The notes under the pieces are model-generated. The model worked only from the letters and a program-made list of their open reading frames with translations. It was not told where the DNA came from and ran no database searches. From assembly GCF_014842025.1 (NCBI RefSeq), contig NZ_JACYUY010000001.1, positions 102,818 to 166,817 of the forward strand: a DNA stretch of 64,000 nucleotides, read 5' to 3'. The position numbers and the translations under genes are program-made. The first letter of the stretch is position 1. The number at the start of each line of letters is the position of its first letter. The DNA is from Massilia sp. CFBP 13721. GTDB lineage: Bacteria > Pseudomonadota > Gammaproteobacteria > Burkholderiales > Burkholderiaceae_D. Of this stretch, positions 43,650 to 54,445 are shown in pieces.

Positions 43650-45290
43650 ATGCAACATACCCTGATCGCCGTCTTTGACAACCATAACGATGCCGTCAGC
43701 GCCAAGAACGAACTGCTGTCCTCGGGCTTCTCGAGCAGCGACGTGCGCCTCTCGCATGGCGACGAAACCGCACCGGGCGGCACGCTGTCCAGCACCTCCG
43801 GCGCCGCTCCGACCTCCGCTTCCACCTCCGTCACTGGCGACAACGAGCCAGGCATCGGCGAAAGCATCAAGAACTTCTTCAGCGATATCTTCGGCGCCGA
43901 CAACGACGAGCACTCGTCCAAGTACTCGAACGCCATCGAGCGCGGCAACCACGTGCTGCGCGTGAACACCGACAGCGAGCCGGAAGTCGAGCGCGCCGCC
44001 GACATCGTCGAGCGCTTCGGCCCGATCGACATCGACGAGCAGTCGGAAAAATGGGGCCTGACCGAAGGCTCGGGCGCCATGCTGGGCAGCGCCGGCAGCA
44101 TGAGCGGCGGCTCTTCGATGTCGCTGCAATCGGACCCCGACCGCCTGCCGCTGAACCAGCAGTCGCTCAACGACCCGAACCCGATGGGCACCACCTACCA
44201 GGAACCGCTCGGTTCGCGCGACGAACTGTCGGTTGGCAGCTATGGCGCCGGCACCGGCAGCAGCCTGCAGCAGAACCAGTCGACCGGCTCGTCGCTGACC
44301 GGCTCCTCGCTCGAAGGCTCGGCCTCCTCGACCTCGAACCTGCAAGGTTCCTCGCTGTCCGGCGCGAGCCTGACCGGTTCGCAACAGCGCGACACCACCA
44401 CCGCCGCGATTCCCGTGGTGCAGGAGCAGCTGAAAGTCGGCAAGCGTGAAGTCCAGCGCGGCGGCGTGCGCGTGTTCTCGCGCATCGTCGAGACCCCGGT
44501 CAACGAAAGCATCGGCCTGCGCGAAGAGCACGTGAACGTCGAGCGCCGTCCGGTCAACGAGCCGATCAGCGCCCTGGACGCCACCGCCTTCAAGGAGCAG
44601 TCGATCGAAATGCGCGAAACGGCCGAGGAAGCCGTGGTCGAGAAATCGGCGCGCGTGGTCGAGGAAGTCATGATCAACAAGGAAGTGACGCAGCGCGAGC
44701 AGCAGATCAACGACACCGTGCGCCACACCGAAGTCGAAGTCGAGCAGCTCGGCGCCGGTTCGGCCCGTTCCAGCTTGGGCAGCGACGACGACTACTACCG
44801 CAACCACTTCACCAGCACCTACGGCACCACCGGCGGTTCGTACGACGACTATGCCCCGGCCTACAGCTACGGCTCGGAAATGGCGCGCAACCAGAAGTAC
44901 AGCGGCCGCCAGTGGAACGACGTCGAAAACGACCTGCGCACCGACTGGAGCTCGCGCAGCGGCAGCAGGGCCGGTTCGACCTGGGAAAAGATGAAGGACG
45001 CCGTCAAGTCGGGTTGGGACAAGATGACCTCGGACGACGACGACAGCTACTACCGCAACCACTACAACGCGACCTACAGCAGCACCGGCACGTCGGACTA
45101 CGACAAGTACAAGCCGGCCTATAGCTATGGCTCGGAAATGCGCCAGAGCGACCTGTACCGTAACCGTCCATGGGACGACGTCGAACCCGACCTGCGCACG
45201 AACTGGGAATCGCGCAACGGCTCGACCGGCTCGACCTGGGAAAACATGAAGGACGCCGTGCGTCATGGCTGGAACAAGATGACGCGCTAA
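43650..45290 (+). CDS. Multi-domain stress protein: 17M-like domain, DUF2382 and tandem C-terminal repeat
   Basis: Protein of 546 residues. Residues 1-130 resemble the general stress protein 17M fold (HTLIAVFDNHNDAVSAKNEL, then VLRVNTDSEPEVERAADIV). A linker (about 195-245) has near-pentapeptide GSSLTGSSLEGS repeats. DUF2382 follows (about 250-365, IPVVQEQLKVGKREVQRGGV). The rest is two copies of a roughly 80-residue unit, each starting DDD-YYRNH and ending STWE-MKDAV-GW-KMT. AACTCATC and a TGGAGGA ribosome site precede it. No membrane helix is seen. Confidence 0.83.
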   Translation: MQHTLIAVFDNHNDAVSAKNELLSSGFSSSDVRLSHGDETAPGGTLSSTSGAAPTSASTSVTGDNEPGIGESIKNFFSDIFGADNDEHSSKYSNAIERGNHVLRVNTDSEPEVERAADIVERFGPIDIDEQSEKWGLTEGSGAMLGSAGSMSGGSSMSLQSDPDRLPLNQQSLNDPNPMGTTYQEPLGSRDELSVGSYGAGTGSSLQQNQSTGSSLTGSSLEGSASSTSNLQGSSLSGASLTGSQQRDTTTAAIPVVQEQLKVGKREVQRGGVRVFSRIVETPVNESIGLREEHVNVERRPVNEPISALDATAFKEQSIEMRETAEEAVVEKSARVVEEVMINKEVTQREQQINDTVRHTEVEVEQLGAGSARSSLGSDDDYYRNHFTSTYGTTGGSYDDYAPAYSYGSEMARNQKYSGRQWNDVENDLRTDWSSRSGSRAGSTWEKMKDAVKSGWDKMTSDDDDSYYRNHYNATYSSTGTSDYDKYKPAYSYGSEMRQSDLYRNRPWDDVEPDLRTNWESRNGSTGSTWENMKDAVRHGWNKMTR

Positions 45291-45338
45291 GGCAGGAAGC
45301 GTGAAGCGGCGGCAGGTTCATGCTCGCCGCTGAACGAA

Positions 45339-45366
45339 GAAGGGCGCCCGCGGGCGCCCTTTGTCT
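45339..45366 (+). terminator. Hairpin after the stress operon
   Basis: AAGGGCGCCC and GGGCGCCCTT form a perfect stem around two or more bases, followed by a weak T-run (TTTGTCTT). A repeat element begins two bases later. Confidence 0.65.
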
Positions 45367-45367
45367 T

Positions 45368-45510
45368 GTAGGGTGGGGTCACTTCACTTGTGCCCACGCG
45401 CACGTGCCGACGCATACTGCAACGTGACCGGAAGCCGCGCCAACGTGCAGCTTGCGGACATGTTGCGGCATGCATGGGTACGACCGCGTGGGCTCGAGAG
45501 CCCACCCTAC
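45368..45510. repeat. GTAGGGTGG inverted-repeat element, copy 12
   Basis: The left unit, GTAGGGTGGGGTCACTTCAC then TTGTGCCCACGCG, has an enlarged loop. The right unit is CCGCGTGGGCTCGAGAGCCC then ACCCTAC. The 34 bases before the right unit are identical to those of copy 3, 30 kb away. It lies between convergent genes. Confidence 0.9.
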
Positions 45511-45538
45511 GGTATGCCACGTTCGCGGTCGAAACCTG

Positions 45539-48388
45539 TTACTCCGCGAACGCCTGCGCCGCCGGCGTGATCGTCACGCTTTCGGGCTTGATGCCGAGCT
45601 TCATCGCGCCGATGACCTTGTCTTCGTCCAGCACCGCCTGCGGCTTGGCCGCATCGTAGGTGATCGGCGAAAAGGCGTCGCTCACCAGTGCGTTCTTCAG
45701 GCCGGCCGCATCCTTGGTGATGAATACGACCGACAGGTTGCGCGCCGACAGGTGCTTCCTGATCGCCGCATTCACGTCCGCCACGGTCAGTTTGGCCAGG
45801 CCATCGCGCATCATCCGCGTGAATTCATTCGTGCCGTACCACTGCGCGTCGAGCGCGTAGCCGAGGCGCTGGTCCTGGGTTGCGGTCATGACGAAGACGT
45901 TCTTCATCAGGTAGTCGCGGGTGGTCTCGAAGTCCGCCTGCGACAGGCCGCCGTCGACCATTTTCCCGAGTTCCGACAAGGCCAGGCGCAGCGCGAAATG
46001 CGCATTCTGCGGCGCCACCGGACGGATCCAGACTTCGAACAGCTGCGCCTTGCGGCCCAGGTTGGGATTCGGGAAGAACTGGAACATCCCGCGCGGGAAG
46101 GCTTCGATGTAGGCGTAGTCGCCGTAGTTCATGCCGCGCAGTTCGCGGATCTGCTGGTACAGGTGCGAACTCGATGCGCGGTGTTCGCCGAGCCAGGTCT
46201 TGGCCAGCCACAGCGCCGGGAAGTCCGGGTGCGAACGCGTCACCGCGAGCGGCAGGCCGAAGGAGATCGCCGTCGCCCGCGTGTTCTTCTCGATGATTTC
46301 CACTTCCAGGCCGTTCGGCTTGCGGCCTTGCGGCACGCTTGTCGCCGGCAGTCCGGCGCCGGCGGGCAGGCGCGCCAGGGCTTCTTTCAAGGACGTGGTC
46401 ATCGCCTCGCTGACGTCGCCCGACATGCCGACCCGTACCGCGCCAGCGGTATAGGCCTGGCGATAAAAGGCCTTGACGTCTTCGAGCGTGATCGACTCGA
46501 GGCCCTTGACGGTGCCGAGCACCGGATGCGCATAGGGCGTGCCGGCGAAGACGTTCGCCTGCAGGCGCTCCTTGCCGAACTCCTCTTCGTTGTTGTCCTT
46601 CAGGTCGAGCAGCAGCGCGTTCTTTTGCGCGTCCTTCAGGCGGCGGAAATCCTCTTCACGAAAGCCGGGTTCCAGCAACAGCGGCAGCGCGATGCCGACG
46701 TATTCGTCCCAGTTGTCCTTGTGGATCGAACCGCTGAAGGTGGTCATCTCCTTGTCGACCTGTTCGCTGAAGCTGCCGGCCAGCGGAAACAGGGCCTTGG
46801 TGACTTCATCGATCTTGCGTGTCGCGGAGCCGGCCGAGGCGACCATCGCGGCGGTGAGCGCCGCCAGGCCTTCCTTGCCTTGCGGGTCGTGTGCGGAACC
46901 GGCCGCGAACAGCAGCTTGAAGCGCACCTGCGGCAGTGCCGACTTTTGCACCAGCATGTCGAGTTCGACGGCGCCAGCCTTGGGCGTCATGGCGGCAAGC
47001 GTGGGCAGGTTGTCGATCCCGCCAGGCAGCGCATCGTGCGCCAGGGTGGTGACAACCATGCTGTCGTCGACCAGGTACTTGCGCGCGGCCGCCTGCAGGT
47101 CGGCCGGGGTCAAGCTGTCGACCAGGCGATAGTAACGGTTCAGGGTGCCGTAGGAGCGCTTGAAGTGCACCCAGGAGGCGAGCGTGGCGGCGATCTGCTC
47201 GGTGTTGTCGAGGGTGCGCACCAGGCCGTATTTTTGCGCCGATTTCGCGTCCTGCAGTTCCTTCGCCGTGACTTGCGTGTCGCGCAGGCGCGCCAGGGTC
47301 TGCAGGATGGCGTCGCGCACGTACAGCGCATCCGCCGGCTTCTTGACGCGCGCGCCGATGGTGGCCAGGGTCGGGTCGACCCGGTTCGGCGTGAAGTCGA
47401 ACAGCTGGTCGACCTTTTGCTCGTCCTGCACCAGGCGCTTGTACAGCGGCGAGGTGCGTCCGAAACTGAGCGAGAGCAGCATCGACAATGCGGCGCCATC
47501 CTTCTCGGTGTCGGAAAAGGCCGGGGCGCGGAAGGCGACCGTCACCAGCGGCAGGGTCGGCGTCGGCCACGGCACGTGGCGGTACTGGGCGCCGCGCGCG
47601 GCGGGTTCAAGCGGCACCGGCACGTTGTAATTCCCTTTTTTCCAGCCGCCCCAGTACTTCTCGACCATCGCGACCGCCTTCTTCGGGTCGACGTCGCCGG
47701 CGACGATGATGGTCGTCTTTTCGGGCCGGTACCAGCGGTCGAAGAAGACCTTCGAATAGTCGTACTGGTTGGGCATGTCCTCGATGTCCTTCAGGAAGCC
47801 CATCGTGGTGTGTTTGTAGGTGTGGGTGTCGAAGGCGGCGTCGCGCTGCACCTCGAACAGCTTTTGCATCGGATTCGCGCTGTTCTTGTTGTACTCGCCG
47901 AGCACGGCGCGCGCTTCGGTCTTGAACGCTTCGATCGGATAATCGAGGTGCTGGAAGCGGTCGGCCTCGACCTTCAGCACCGTTTCCAGGTCTTCCTTGG
48001 CGAAAGTCGTGTAGTAGTTGGTGAGGTCGTCGCTGGTGTAGGCGTTCTGGCGCGCGCCGGCGCGGGTGATGACTTCCTGGTATTTCTCGGGCGGATAGGC
48101 CTTGGTACCGCGGAACATCATGTGTTCGAAAAAGTGGGCGAAGCCGGATTTGCCTGGCTCGACTTCGTTGCGCGACCCGGTCTGCACGGGAATCGTCACC
48201 GACACCAGGTTAGGCAGGCCGGTTGGCACCACGATGATCTTCAGGCCGTTGGGCAGGGTTTTTTCAAGCGCCTTGAACGGCAGGACGTCGCCGCCGGCTT
48301 TGGTGGGTACGGCCGGGGCCGCGGTCGCCGGAGCGGCAAGCAGCATCGGCGCGGAAAGCGCCAGTGCCGTCGAAAGCAGTTTGGACAC
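45539..48388 (-). CDS. M16 family zinc metallopeptidase, exported
   Basis: Protein of 949 residues with a signal peptide (LLSTALALSAPMLLAAPATA). The inverted zinc motif HFFEH is at 85-89 and the third ligand is Glu165 (VLGEYNKN), the family's spacing. Two peptidase-like halves are present, as in pitrilysin-type enzymes; the second half (about 480-949) lacks a zinc motif, as expected. It degrades peptides in the periplasm. The start is GTG at 48388 with GAGGAGA upstream. It is transcribed alone, convergent with the DUF2382 operon. Confidence 0.92.
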   Translation of the reverse strand: MSKLLSTALALSAPMLLAAPATAAPAVPTKAGGDVLPFKALEKTLPNGLKIIVVPTGLPNLVSVTIPVQTGSRNEVEPGKSGFAHFFEHMMFRGTKAYPPEKYQEVITRAGARQNAYTSDDLTNYYTTFAKEDLETVLKVEADRFQHLDYPIEAFKTEARAVLGEYNKNSANPMQKLFEVQRDAAFDTHTYKHTTMGFLKDIEDMPNQYDYSKVFFDRWYRPEKTTIIVAGDVDPKKAVAMVEKYWGGWKKGNYNVPVPLEPAARGAQYRHVPWPTPTLPLVTVAFRAPAFSDTEKDGAALSMLLSLSFGRTSPLYKRLVQDEQKVDQLFDFTPNRVDPTLATIGARVKKPADALYVRDAILQTLARLRDTQVTAKELQDAKSAQKYGLVRTLDNTEQIAATLASWVHFKRSYGTLNRYYRLVDSLTPADLQAAARKYLVDDSMVVTTLAHDALPGGIDNLPTLAAMTPKAGAVELDMLVQKSALPQVRFKLLFAAGSAHDPQGKEGLAALTAAMVASAGSATRKIDEVTKALFPLAGSFSEQVDKEMTTFSGSIHKDNWDEYVGIALPLLLEPGFREEDFRRLKDAQKNALLLDLKDNNEEEFGKERLQANVFAGTPYAHPVLGTVKGLESITLEDVKAFYRQAYTAGAVRVGMSGDVSEAMTTSLKEALARLPAGAGLPATSVPQGRKPNGLEVEIIEKNTRATAISFGLPLAVTRSHPDFPALWLAKTWLGEHRASSSHLYQQIRELRGMNYGDYAYIEAFPRGMFQFFPNPNLGRKAQLFEVWIRPVAPQNAHFALRLALSELGKMVDGGLSQADFETTRDYLMKNVFVMTATQDQRLGYALDAQWYGTNEFTRMMRDGLAKLTVADVNAAIRKHLSARNLSVVFITKDAAGLKNALVSDAFSPITYDAAKPQAVLDEDKVIGAMKLGIKPESVTITPAAQAFAE

Positions 48389-48471
48389 GCTGTCTCCTCA
48401 GGAAATATCTGGCGCGAAGCATAAGATATTCCCCAAGGAATGAACAGCGCGACCAGGTATGCATGTCCTGG

Positions 48472-49551
<1,080 letters not shown>

Positions 49552-49663
49552 CACTCGGCCTTTTCGATTCCGTTGAGCAATCTATTGATTGCTGACAAGG
49601 ACCGATTCTGCGACGGCGGCGTTCCTGGCTATTGAGGTGTAGCAATATTCGCCGGCTTGACTT

Positions 49664-50599
49664 TCAGGCGGGTGCCAGGCCCCTGGCCTGGGGCAGGGTC
49701 AGGGCGAGAGCCATGCCGCCGTCCGATCTTGCGATGATACGCAGGGCGCCTCCGCATGCTTCGACCCGTTCGCGCATGCCTGCCAGGCCGCAGGCGCAGG
49801 GCGGTGCCGGGCGCCGGTTGCCATGGCCGTTGTCGTCGATGCGCAACGTCAGGCCATCGCTGCCGCGTTGCAGGCCGACACGCACCTCGGTGGCGCCGGC
49901 CTGGTGGGCGAGGTCGGCCAGCGCCTGCTGCAGCACACGGTAGAGCAGGGCGTCGCCCTCGAACGCGGCCATGTCCCCTTCGCCCAGCGGGCCGGGGCTG
50001 ATCTCCAGCCGGTGCGCGATCCCGCTCAGGCGCGTGAATTCCTCGAGCTGGCGTTCGATCGCGCCGCGCAAGCCCTCGCCCAGGGCCAGCGGGCGCAATT
50101 CGCTGACCACGGCGCGCAGCGACCCGAGCGCGCCGTCGAGCGTACCGATCATGGCGCCGGTCTTCTGGTGCAGCGCCGGATGGAGTCCGTTCGCCGCCAC
50201 CTGCTGCAACGACAGGTCGGCGCGCAGCGTGAGCAGGGTCTGGCCGAGCTGGTCGTGGATTTCACGGGCGATGCGGGCACGCTCGCCGTCGCGCACGCTT
50301 TCCTGCTGGCGCACCACTTTCGACAGCACGGTCTGGGTATCGGCCAACATCTCCTCGACGCCGCGGCGCGCCGCCAGTTCGCGTGCCAGCCGCAGGTTCA
50401 GGTCGCGCGTGCGGTCATCGGCGTCGATGGCCCGGCGCAGCATCAGGCAGACGGCGCCGCCGGCGGCCAGCAGCCAGAGGATGGCCGTCATGGTCGACAG
50501 GCTCGGATTCCACGAGGGGACGACAGCGCCGGCCACGCATGCGAGCAGGACGGTCATCATGGGAAGATAAGCGGCTGTCCTGGCAAGCATGTTCTTCAT
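49664..50599 (-). CDS. NarL-type sensor histidine kinase, possibly ATPase-weak
   Basis: Protein of 311 residues with two membrane helices (about 10-28 and 36-55). The HisKA_3 box RARIAREIHDQLGQTLLTL has the phosphoacceptor His near 114. The ATPase G1 (DDNGHG) and G2 (GLAGMRERV) boxes are intact. The N box, usually like EALTNVARHA, reads QQALADLAHQAGATEV here, so the Asn and Glu that hold magnesium-ATP appear to be lost. No response regulator gene is adjacent. GAAGGAGC precedes the ATG. Confidence 0.82.
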   Translation of the reverse strand: MKNMLARTAAYLPMMTVLLACVAGAVVPSWNPSLSTMTAILWLLAAGGAVCLMLRRAIDADDRTRDLNLRLARELAARRGVEEMLADTQTVLSKVVRQQESVRDGERARIAREIHDQLGQTLLTLRADLSLQQVAANGLHPALHQKTGAMIGTLDGALGSLRAVVSELRPLALGEGLRGAIERQLEEFTRLSGIAHRLEISPGPLGEGDMAAFEGDALLYRVLQQALADLAHQAGATEVRVGLQRGSDGLTLRIDDNGHGNRRPAPPCACGLAGMRERVEACGGALRIIARSDGGMALALTLPQARGLAPA

Positions 50600-50759
50600 G
50601 ACGCTCCTTCCGACGGGTTATAAGAAATTTCCTCTAGTCAAGTTAGCGGTTCTTGCGCAGCATTGTCTTGTCAATAGTCAACACCCATGCTGTGCGGCAA
50701 GTGCAACACCACAGGCTTGCGCCGCCAGCCCAGACTCGGCAAGCACCATGAGGCGCGGG

Positions 50760-50765
50760 TATAAT
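50760..50765 (+). promoter_or_regulatory. Likely -10 box of the queE transcript
   Basis: A consensus TATAAT lies 24 bases before the queE GTG start, which leaves a very short leader. The -35 region (CGGCAA) is poor. Confidence 0.4.
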
Positions 50766-50788
50766 GGACGGTTGACGAGAGGTTTACT

Positions 50789-51424
50789 GTGACTTACAGC
50801 ATCAAAGAAATTTTCTATACCTTGCAGGGCGAGGGCGCCCATGCGGGGCGGCCGGCGGTGTTTTGCCGCTTCTCTGGCTGCAACTTGTGGAGCGGGCGCG
50901 AGCAGGATCGCGCGAGCAGCATCTGCACCTTTTGCGATACCGATTTCGTCGGCACCGACGGCGAGCGTGGCGGCAAGTTCCGCGACGCCGACAGCCTGGC
51001 GCGCGAGATCGACAGCCTGTGGCCGGCCACCTACGCGCCCAGCAAGTACGTGGTGTTCACTGGCGGCGAGCCGCTGTTGCAACTCGACGACGCCCTGATC
51101 GCGGCCATGCATGCGCGCGGCTTCACGATCGCCATCGAAACCAACGGCACCCTGCCGGTGCCGCCGGGCGTGGACTGGATCTGCGTCAGCCCGAAAATGG
51201 GTTCGACGCTGGTGGTCGAGAAGGGCAACGAAATCAAGGTCGTGATCCCGCAGGCCAACCAGGACCTGTCCGCCTATGAGGGACTCGACTTCGAGAACTT
51301 CTTCGTGCAGCCGATGGATGGCCTGTTCGCCGCGCAGAATACGCGCCTGGCGATCGAGACTTGCCGTAACAATCCGAAGTGGAAGCTCAGCCTCCAGACC
51401 CATAAACTCTTACAGATCCCATGA
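50789..51424 (+). CDS. queE: 7-carboxy-7-deazaguanine synthase QueE
   Basis: Radical SAM enzyme of 211 residues. It converts 6-carboxytetrahydropterin to 7-carboxy-7-deazaguanine, the committed step to queuosine. The cluster cysteines follow the CX14CX2C spacing of the Burkholderia type (CNLWSGREQDRASSICTFC). FYTLQGEGAHAGRPAVF and FTGGEPLLQLDD are the substrate and SAM-binding motifs. The start is GTG with GAGAGG upstream. queD begins 16 bases after the stop. No preQ1 riboswitch is seen in the leader. Confidence 0.95.
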   Translation: MTYSIKEIFYTLQGEGAHAGRPAVFCRFSGCNLWSGREQDRASSICTFCDTDFVGTDGERGGKFRDADSLAREIDSLWPATYAPSKYVVFTGGEPLLQLDDALIAAMHARGFTIAIETNGTLPVPPGVDWICVSPKMGSTLVVEKGNEIKVVIPQANQDLSAYEGLDFENFFVQPMDGLFAAQNTRLAIETCRNNPKWKLSLQTHKLLQIP

Positions 51425-51440
51425 TTGGGCCGACACGCTG

Positions 51441-52428
<988 letters not shown>

Positions 52429-52548
52429 CCTCTTCGCGCCGCCCTGTGCACGCGACGCACAGCCTTGCGCTGCGCGTGCTGTGAAAATGTTATGCTGGTT
52501 TCCATCCTGCCGCCTGCGCAGGAGACGACGTGCCTACACTTCACGACC

Positions 52549-53475
52549 ATGCCGACGCTGACCGCCAACGGAATCCGCATCGCCTTCGACACCGCCGGAG
52601 ACGCCAAGTCGACGCCGCTGCTGCTCGTGCATGGGCTCGGCATGCAGCTCACCAGCTGGCCCGACGAATTCGTCGACGGCCTGGTAGAGCTCGGCTTCTA
52701 CGTGATCCGCTTCGATCACCGCGATTGCGGCCTGTCCACCAAGTTCGACCGCGCTGGCCAGCCGCACCCGGTCTGGCACTGGCTCACCTCGCGCCTGAAG
52801 CTGCCGCTGCGGCCCGCCTACCGCCTCGACGACATGGCCGACGACGCGCTCGGCGTGCTCTCCGCGCTGGGCGTGGCGCGCGCACACCTGGTCGGGGTCT
52901 CGATGGGCGGGATGGTGGCGCAGATCCTGGCGGCGCGTCATCCGCAGCGCGTGCTCAGCCTGACCTCGATCATGTCGAGCAGCGGCAAGCGCGGCTTGCC
53001 CGGGCCGGCGCCCGCCGTGCGCCAGGCGCTGCTGGCGCGTCCGGGCGATCCGAACGACGTCGACGCGATCATCGACACCGCGGTCGCGCTGCAGCGGGCA
53101 ATCGGTAGTCCCGCCTACCCGACGCCGGAAAAGCAGTTGCGCCGCCGCGCCGCGCGCGCGTTGCGGCGCTGCTATTGTCCGGCCGGCGTGGCGCGCCAGA
53201 TGGCGGCGATCGCCGCCGCACCCGAGCGCGGCGAACTGCTGCGGGCGATCGGGGCGCCGACCCTGGTCATCCATGGCGCCGCCGATCAGCTGGTGCCGCT
53301 CGCCTGCGGCGAAGACACCGCCGCCCAGATCCCTGGCGCCCGCCTGGAAGTCATCCAGGGCATGGGGCACGATTTACCAGCGCAGCTGAACGAGCGGATG
53401 CTTGCCTTGATCGACGCCAACGCGCGCGGTAAGATGGCCGCCAGCTCAACACCGCGCCTGTTCGTCCGGCAATAA
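52549..53475 (+). CDS. Alpha/beta hydrolase
   Basis: Protein of about 308 residues with a standard hydrolase fold: LLLVHGLGMQLTSW (oxyanion hole), nucleophile Ser in LVGVSMGGMVAQ (about 110), Asp in VIHGAADQLVP, and His in GMGHDLP near 275. The substrate is unknown; the layout resembles small-ester or lactone hydrolases. The start is uncertain, since ATG at 52549 begins the fold but has no nearby ribosome site; ATGs at 52465 and 52492 are in frame. The LD-carboxypeptidase starts 7 bases after its stop. Confidence 0.82.
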   Translation: MPTLTANGIRIAFDTAGDAKSTPLLLVHGLGMQLTSWPDEFVDGLVELGFYVIRFDHRDCGLSTKFDRAGQPHPVWHWLTSRLKLPLRPAYRLDDMADDALGVLSALGVARAHLVGVSMGGMVAQILAARHPQRVLSLTSIMSSSGKRGLPGPAPAVRQALLARPGDPNDVDAIIDTAVALQRAIGSPAYPTPEKQLRRRAARALRRCYCPAGVARQMAAIAAAPERGELLRAIGAPTLVIHGAADQLVPLACGEDTAAQIPGARLEVIQGMGHDLPAQLNERMLALIDANARGKMAASSTPRLFVRQ

Positions 53476-53482
53476 CACTCCA

Positions 53483-54406
53483 GTGAATCCTCTCCAACCA
53501 GGCGTCGCCATCGTGGCGCCCGCCGGCTACGTGCCGGACCCGGCAGCCGTCGCGCGCGGAATCGCCTATCTCGCAGCACGCGGCTGCCGCGTGCACAATT
53601 ACTACGATCACGGCGCGATCCACCAGCGCTTCGGCGGCACCGACGCGGCGCGCCTGGACGCCCTGTACGCCGCCGCCGAGCATCCCGAAGTCGACCTGGT
53701 CATGGCCGTGCGTGGCGGCTACGGCCTGACGCGGCTGATGCCGGCGATCGATTTCGAGCGCCTGGCGGCCGGCGGCAAGCTGTTCGTCGGCTATTCGGAT
53801 ATCACCGCGCTGCAGATGGGCCTGTACGCAAAGACGGGCACGCAAAGCTATGCCGGTCCCTTCGTCGCCAACGATTTCGGCGCGCACGAGCCCGACCAGT
53901 TCACGCTCGACGATTTCTGGACCTGCCTGGCCGGTCCGACGCACACGGTCAATGAGACCGTCCGCGGCAACCCGCGCGTGGAAGCGGCGGGCACGGTCTG
54001 GGGCGGCAACCTGGCCATGATCGCTTCGCTGATCGGCACCGAATGGTTCCCGCGCATCGACAACGGCATCCTGTTCGTGGAAGACATCGCCGAGCACCCG
54101 TACCGGGTCGAGCGCATGCTGCTGCAACTGATGCACACCGGCGTGCTGGCGCGCCAGCAGGCGCTGGTGCTGGGCGACTTTTCCGGCTACCGGCTGGGGA
54201 CGATGGAAAATGGCTACGATTTCGACGCCATGCTGACCTATCTGCGCCAGACCTTGCCAATACCGGTGGTGACCGGACTGTCTTTCGGGCATATTCCCCG
54301 CCGGGTCACGATCCCGTTCGGGGCGCAGGCGACGCTGGTGTCGAACGGCGAAGGTTTCCGGCTGACGATGAGCGATTACCCGACGTGGCCCTCGGCACGG
54401 TGGTAA
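53483..54406 (+). CDS. ldcA: LD-carboxypeptidase (S66 family)
   Basis: Protein of 307 residues. It removes the terminal D-Ala from tetrapeptides during peptidoglycan recycling in the cytoplasm. The nucleophile Ser is in FVGYSDITALQ (about 112). Glu and His of the triad lie in FVEDIAEHPYR and GLSFGHIPRR. VAPAGYVPDP at the start and MAVRGGYGLTRLMP are family motifs. The start is GTG, 7 bases after the hydrolase stop. Confidence 0.88.
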   Translation: MNPLQPGVAIVAPAGYVPDPAAVARGIAYLAARGCRVHNYYDHGAIHQRFGGTDAARLDALYAAAEHPEVDLVMAVRGGYGLTRLMPAIDFERLAAGGKLFVGYSDITALQMGLYAKTGTQSYAGPFVANDFGAHEPDQFTLDDFWTCLAGPTHTVNETVRGNPRVEAAGTVWGGNLAMIASLIGTEWFPRIDNGILFVEDIAEHPYRVERMLLQLMHTGVLARQQALVLGDFSGYRLGTMENGYDFDAMLTYLRQTLPIPVVTGLSFGHIPRRVTIPFGAQATLVSNGEGFRLTMSDYPTWPSARW

Positions 54407-54445
54407 AATAACCGGTTAATCGAACACGCTTCCAAAGGCTTTTCA

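Noticed and set aside
50600..50788. A preQ1 riboswitch before queE
   Set aside because: I looked for the small C-rich loop and A-rich tail of preQ1 classes and found neither; the TATAAT box leaves only a very short leader.
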